Assembly: GCA_023621975.1 (NCBI GenBank) | Contig: JAMOAC010000136.1 | Span: 1-5,248, forward strand | DNA length: 5,248 nt | Direction: 5' to 3' | Source of the DNA: Bacillota bacterium | GTDB taxonomy: Bacteria; Bacillota_A; Clostridia; Acetivibrionales; DUMB01 | Translations under genes and position numbers: made by a program | Notes under the pieces: model-generated | What the model saw: the letters and a program-made list of their open reading frames with translations, nothing else | What the model was told of the DNA's origin: nothing | Database searches by the model: none | Shown here: positions 4,285-5,248 of the stretch, piece after piece | Numbering within the stretch: the first letter of the stretch is position 1 | Layout: the number at the start of each line of letters is the position of its first letter

Positions 4285-5248
4285 TCAAAAATTTCCACTC
4301 AGAAGATCCATCTTCCTTTTCATATAAAACATAAAATTCTCTAACGGCACATCGGGCGGCACGAGATGATCAACGGTCGGTATAAATCCCCCTTCTTCGA
4401 CAAGCGGCAGCAGCGATCTCAGATGCTCTTCAATGTCAGCCTTTGTCCTTGCAAGAACTCTTTTATCAACTCCACCCCACAGCCTCAAAGTTCTGCCAAA
4501 CTTCTTTCTTATTTTGATTGGGTCCATATCGGCAGCTCTTTCAAGAGGCCATATGAAATCCACGCCCGCATCCATTAAAAGCGGTACCAGTACTTCGCTG
4601 TTGCCATCAGTGTCAACACCTACATACCTCACCCCATGGCTTTTGAAATAATCGATCAACCGAACCATGTGAGGATATATAAATTCTTTGTAGGTTTTTG
4701 GGCTCAGCAACGGACCGTTTTTCATGGCCATATCCTCGTTAATAAATACGTAATCTACATCCGTTTTTTCCAATATTGGTCGGCTTACTTCCATGGTAAA
4801 ATCCGCTATAAATTCCATCATCTCATGCATCAAAGCGGGCTGATCATACCAGGCATAGCTTAAATTCTCGGTCCCCATCCATTCCCTCGCCCTCCAGTAA
4901 AAGCCCAGTGTACTGCAATTTCGACCGAGTACAAGAACATGTTCTCTGGTCTTCCAGCGCGGCAGCATTATCTCCTCCCATTGAGGAGGATATCTTCTCT
5001 GCATGCCGGCCACATATCGCTTTTTTAACTCTCGAAAATCATCAATATTTTCCACAGGAAATTTCAAATATTGATCCATACTGGCTCTGGTTCCGTGGGC
5101 CGTCCCTTCAATCAAAGCCTTTGTAACCACACCGTTTGAATGCCTTATGACTTCATACCTTTCGGTTCTTTCCAGAATTTCCGCTTGAAAAGCGGGCATC
5201 ATTCCATAGTTTACATCTATATATTCTCTGGCATCCATATCGAAGAAT
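4285..5248 (-). CDS. Uroporphyrinogen-decarboxylase-superfamily protein (URO-D/MtaA-like), partial (N-terminus beyond right edge)
   Basis: This is a TIM-barrel protein of the superfamily that contains uroporphyrinogen decarboxylase and the corrinoid methyltransferases MtaA and CmuA. The frame is open to the right edge (two Phe and one Asp precede the first in-window Met at 5238), so the start is probably outside. From that Met it has 317 residues. Seen: INEDMAMKNGPLLSPKTYKEF (166-186), VDTDGNSEVLVPL (208-220), RLWGGVDKR (252-260) and P287-TVDHLVPPDVPLENF to 302, a pattern of the carbohydrate-cluster subgroup. MtaA-type enzymes bind zinc through H-x-C and a later C; at the equivalent places I see D209-T-D-G and V289-D-H, so thiol-zinc methyl transfer by that mechanism is not supported. 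True haem synthesis is unlikely given the context. Such genes often accompany sugar transporters, and the reaction is unknown. Confidence 0.88.
   Translation of the reverse strand, partial: FFDMDAREYIDVNYGMMPAFQAEILERTERYEVIRHSNGVVTKALIEGTAHGTRASMDQYLKFPVENIDDFRELKKRYVAGMQRRYPPQWEEIMLPRWKTREHVLVLGRNCSTLGFYWRAREWMGTENLSYAWYDQPALMHEMMEFIADFTMEVSRPILEKTDVDYVFINEDMAMKNGPLLSPKTYKEFIYPHMVRLIDYFKSHGVRYVGVDTDGNSEVLVPLLMDAGVDFIWPLERAADMDPIKIRKKFGRTLRLWGGVDKRVLARTKADIEEHLRSLLPLVEEGGFIPTVDHLVPPDVPLENFMFYMKRKMDLLSGNF

Overview
This window looks like a carbohydrate-uptake locus from a low- to mid-GC Firmicute, most likely a Clostridia-type anaerobe. The evidence is AT-rich intergenic DNA, strong purine-rich Shine-Dalgarno sequences, an LplB/LplC-type permease pair with a lipoprotein binding protein, and a LacI-family regulator. 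The taxonomic call is an inference from gene content and composition. Every gene I can support lies on the minus strand, so transcription runs from high to low coordinates.

In transcription order: (1) 5248-4285 is the C-terminal part of a uroporphyrinogen-decarboxylase-superfamily (URO-D/MtaA-like) protein whose N-terminus lies beyond the right edge. (2) 4284-3994 is a 291-base AT-rich gap with a compound stem-loop just after the URO-D stop, a perfect 16-bp palindrome TGTTACACGTGTAACA (4141-4156) with the central CG step expected of a LacI-family operator, a degenerate second copy (4019-4034) and weak promoter candidates. (3) 3993-2962 is a LacI-family regulator. (4) 2937-1984 is ABC permease subunit 1 (LplB-like). 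(5) 1971-1058 is ABC permease subunit 2 (LplC-like), interrupted by a frameshift at a ten-T run. (6) 895 to the left edge is the N-terminal 298 residues of a lipoprotein solute-binding protein. Short gaps between the regulator and the permeases (24 and 12 bases) suggest one operon, lacI - permease 1 - permease 2 - binding protein. A 162-base spacer with two stem-loops precedes the binding-protein gene.

Inferred working model: the regulator represses its own operon through the palindrome until an imported sugar or its product relieves it; the lipoprotein captures an oligosaccharide and the two permeases carry it in. No ATPase gene is in the window; systems of this class commonly use a shared MsmX-type ATPase encoded elsewhere. 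The URO-D-like protein may act on the imported compound, but its substrate is unknown.

The most noteworthy signal is in permease 2. The start codon with a good ribosome binding site (1971) opens a frame that stops after 30 codons, while the rest of the permease lies in the -1 frame. The junction is a ten-T run ending in an in-phase U UUU UUA heptamer, so -1 ribosomal frameshifting or polymerase slippage would restore a 304-residue permease. A homopolymer sequencing error or a true mutation must be excluded first.
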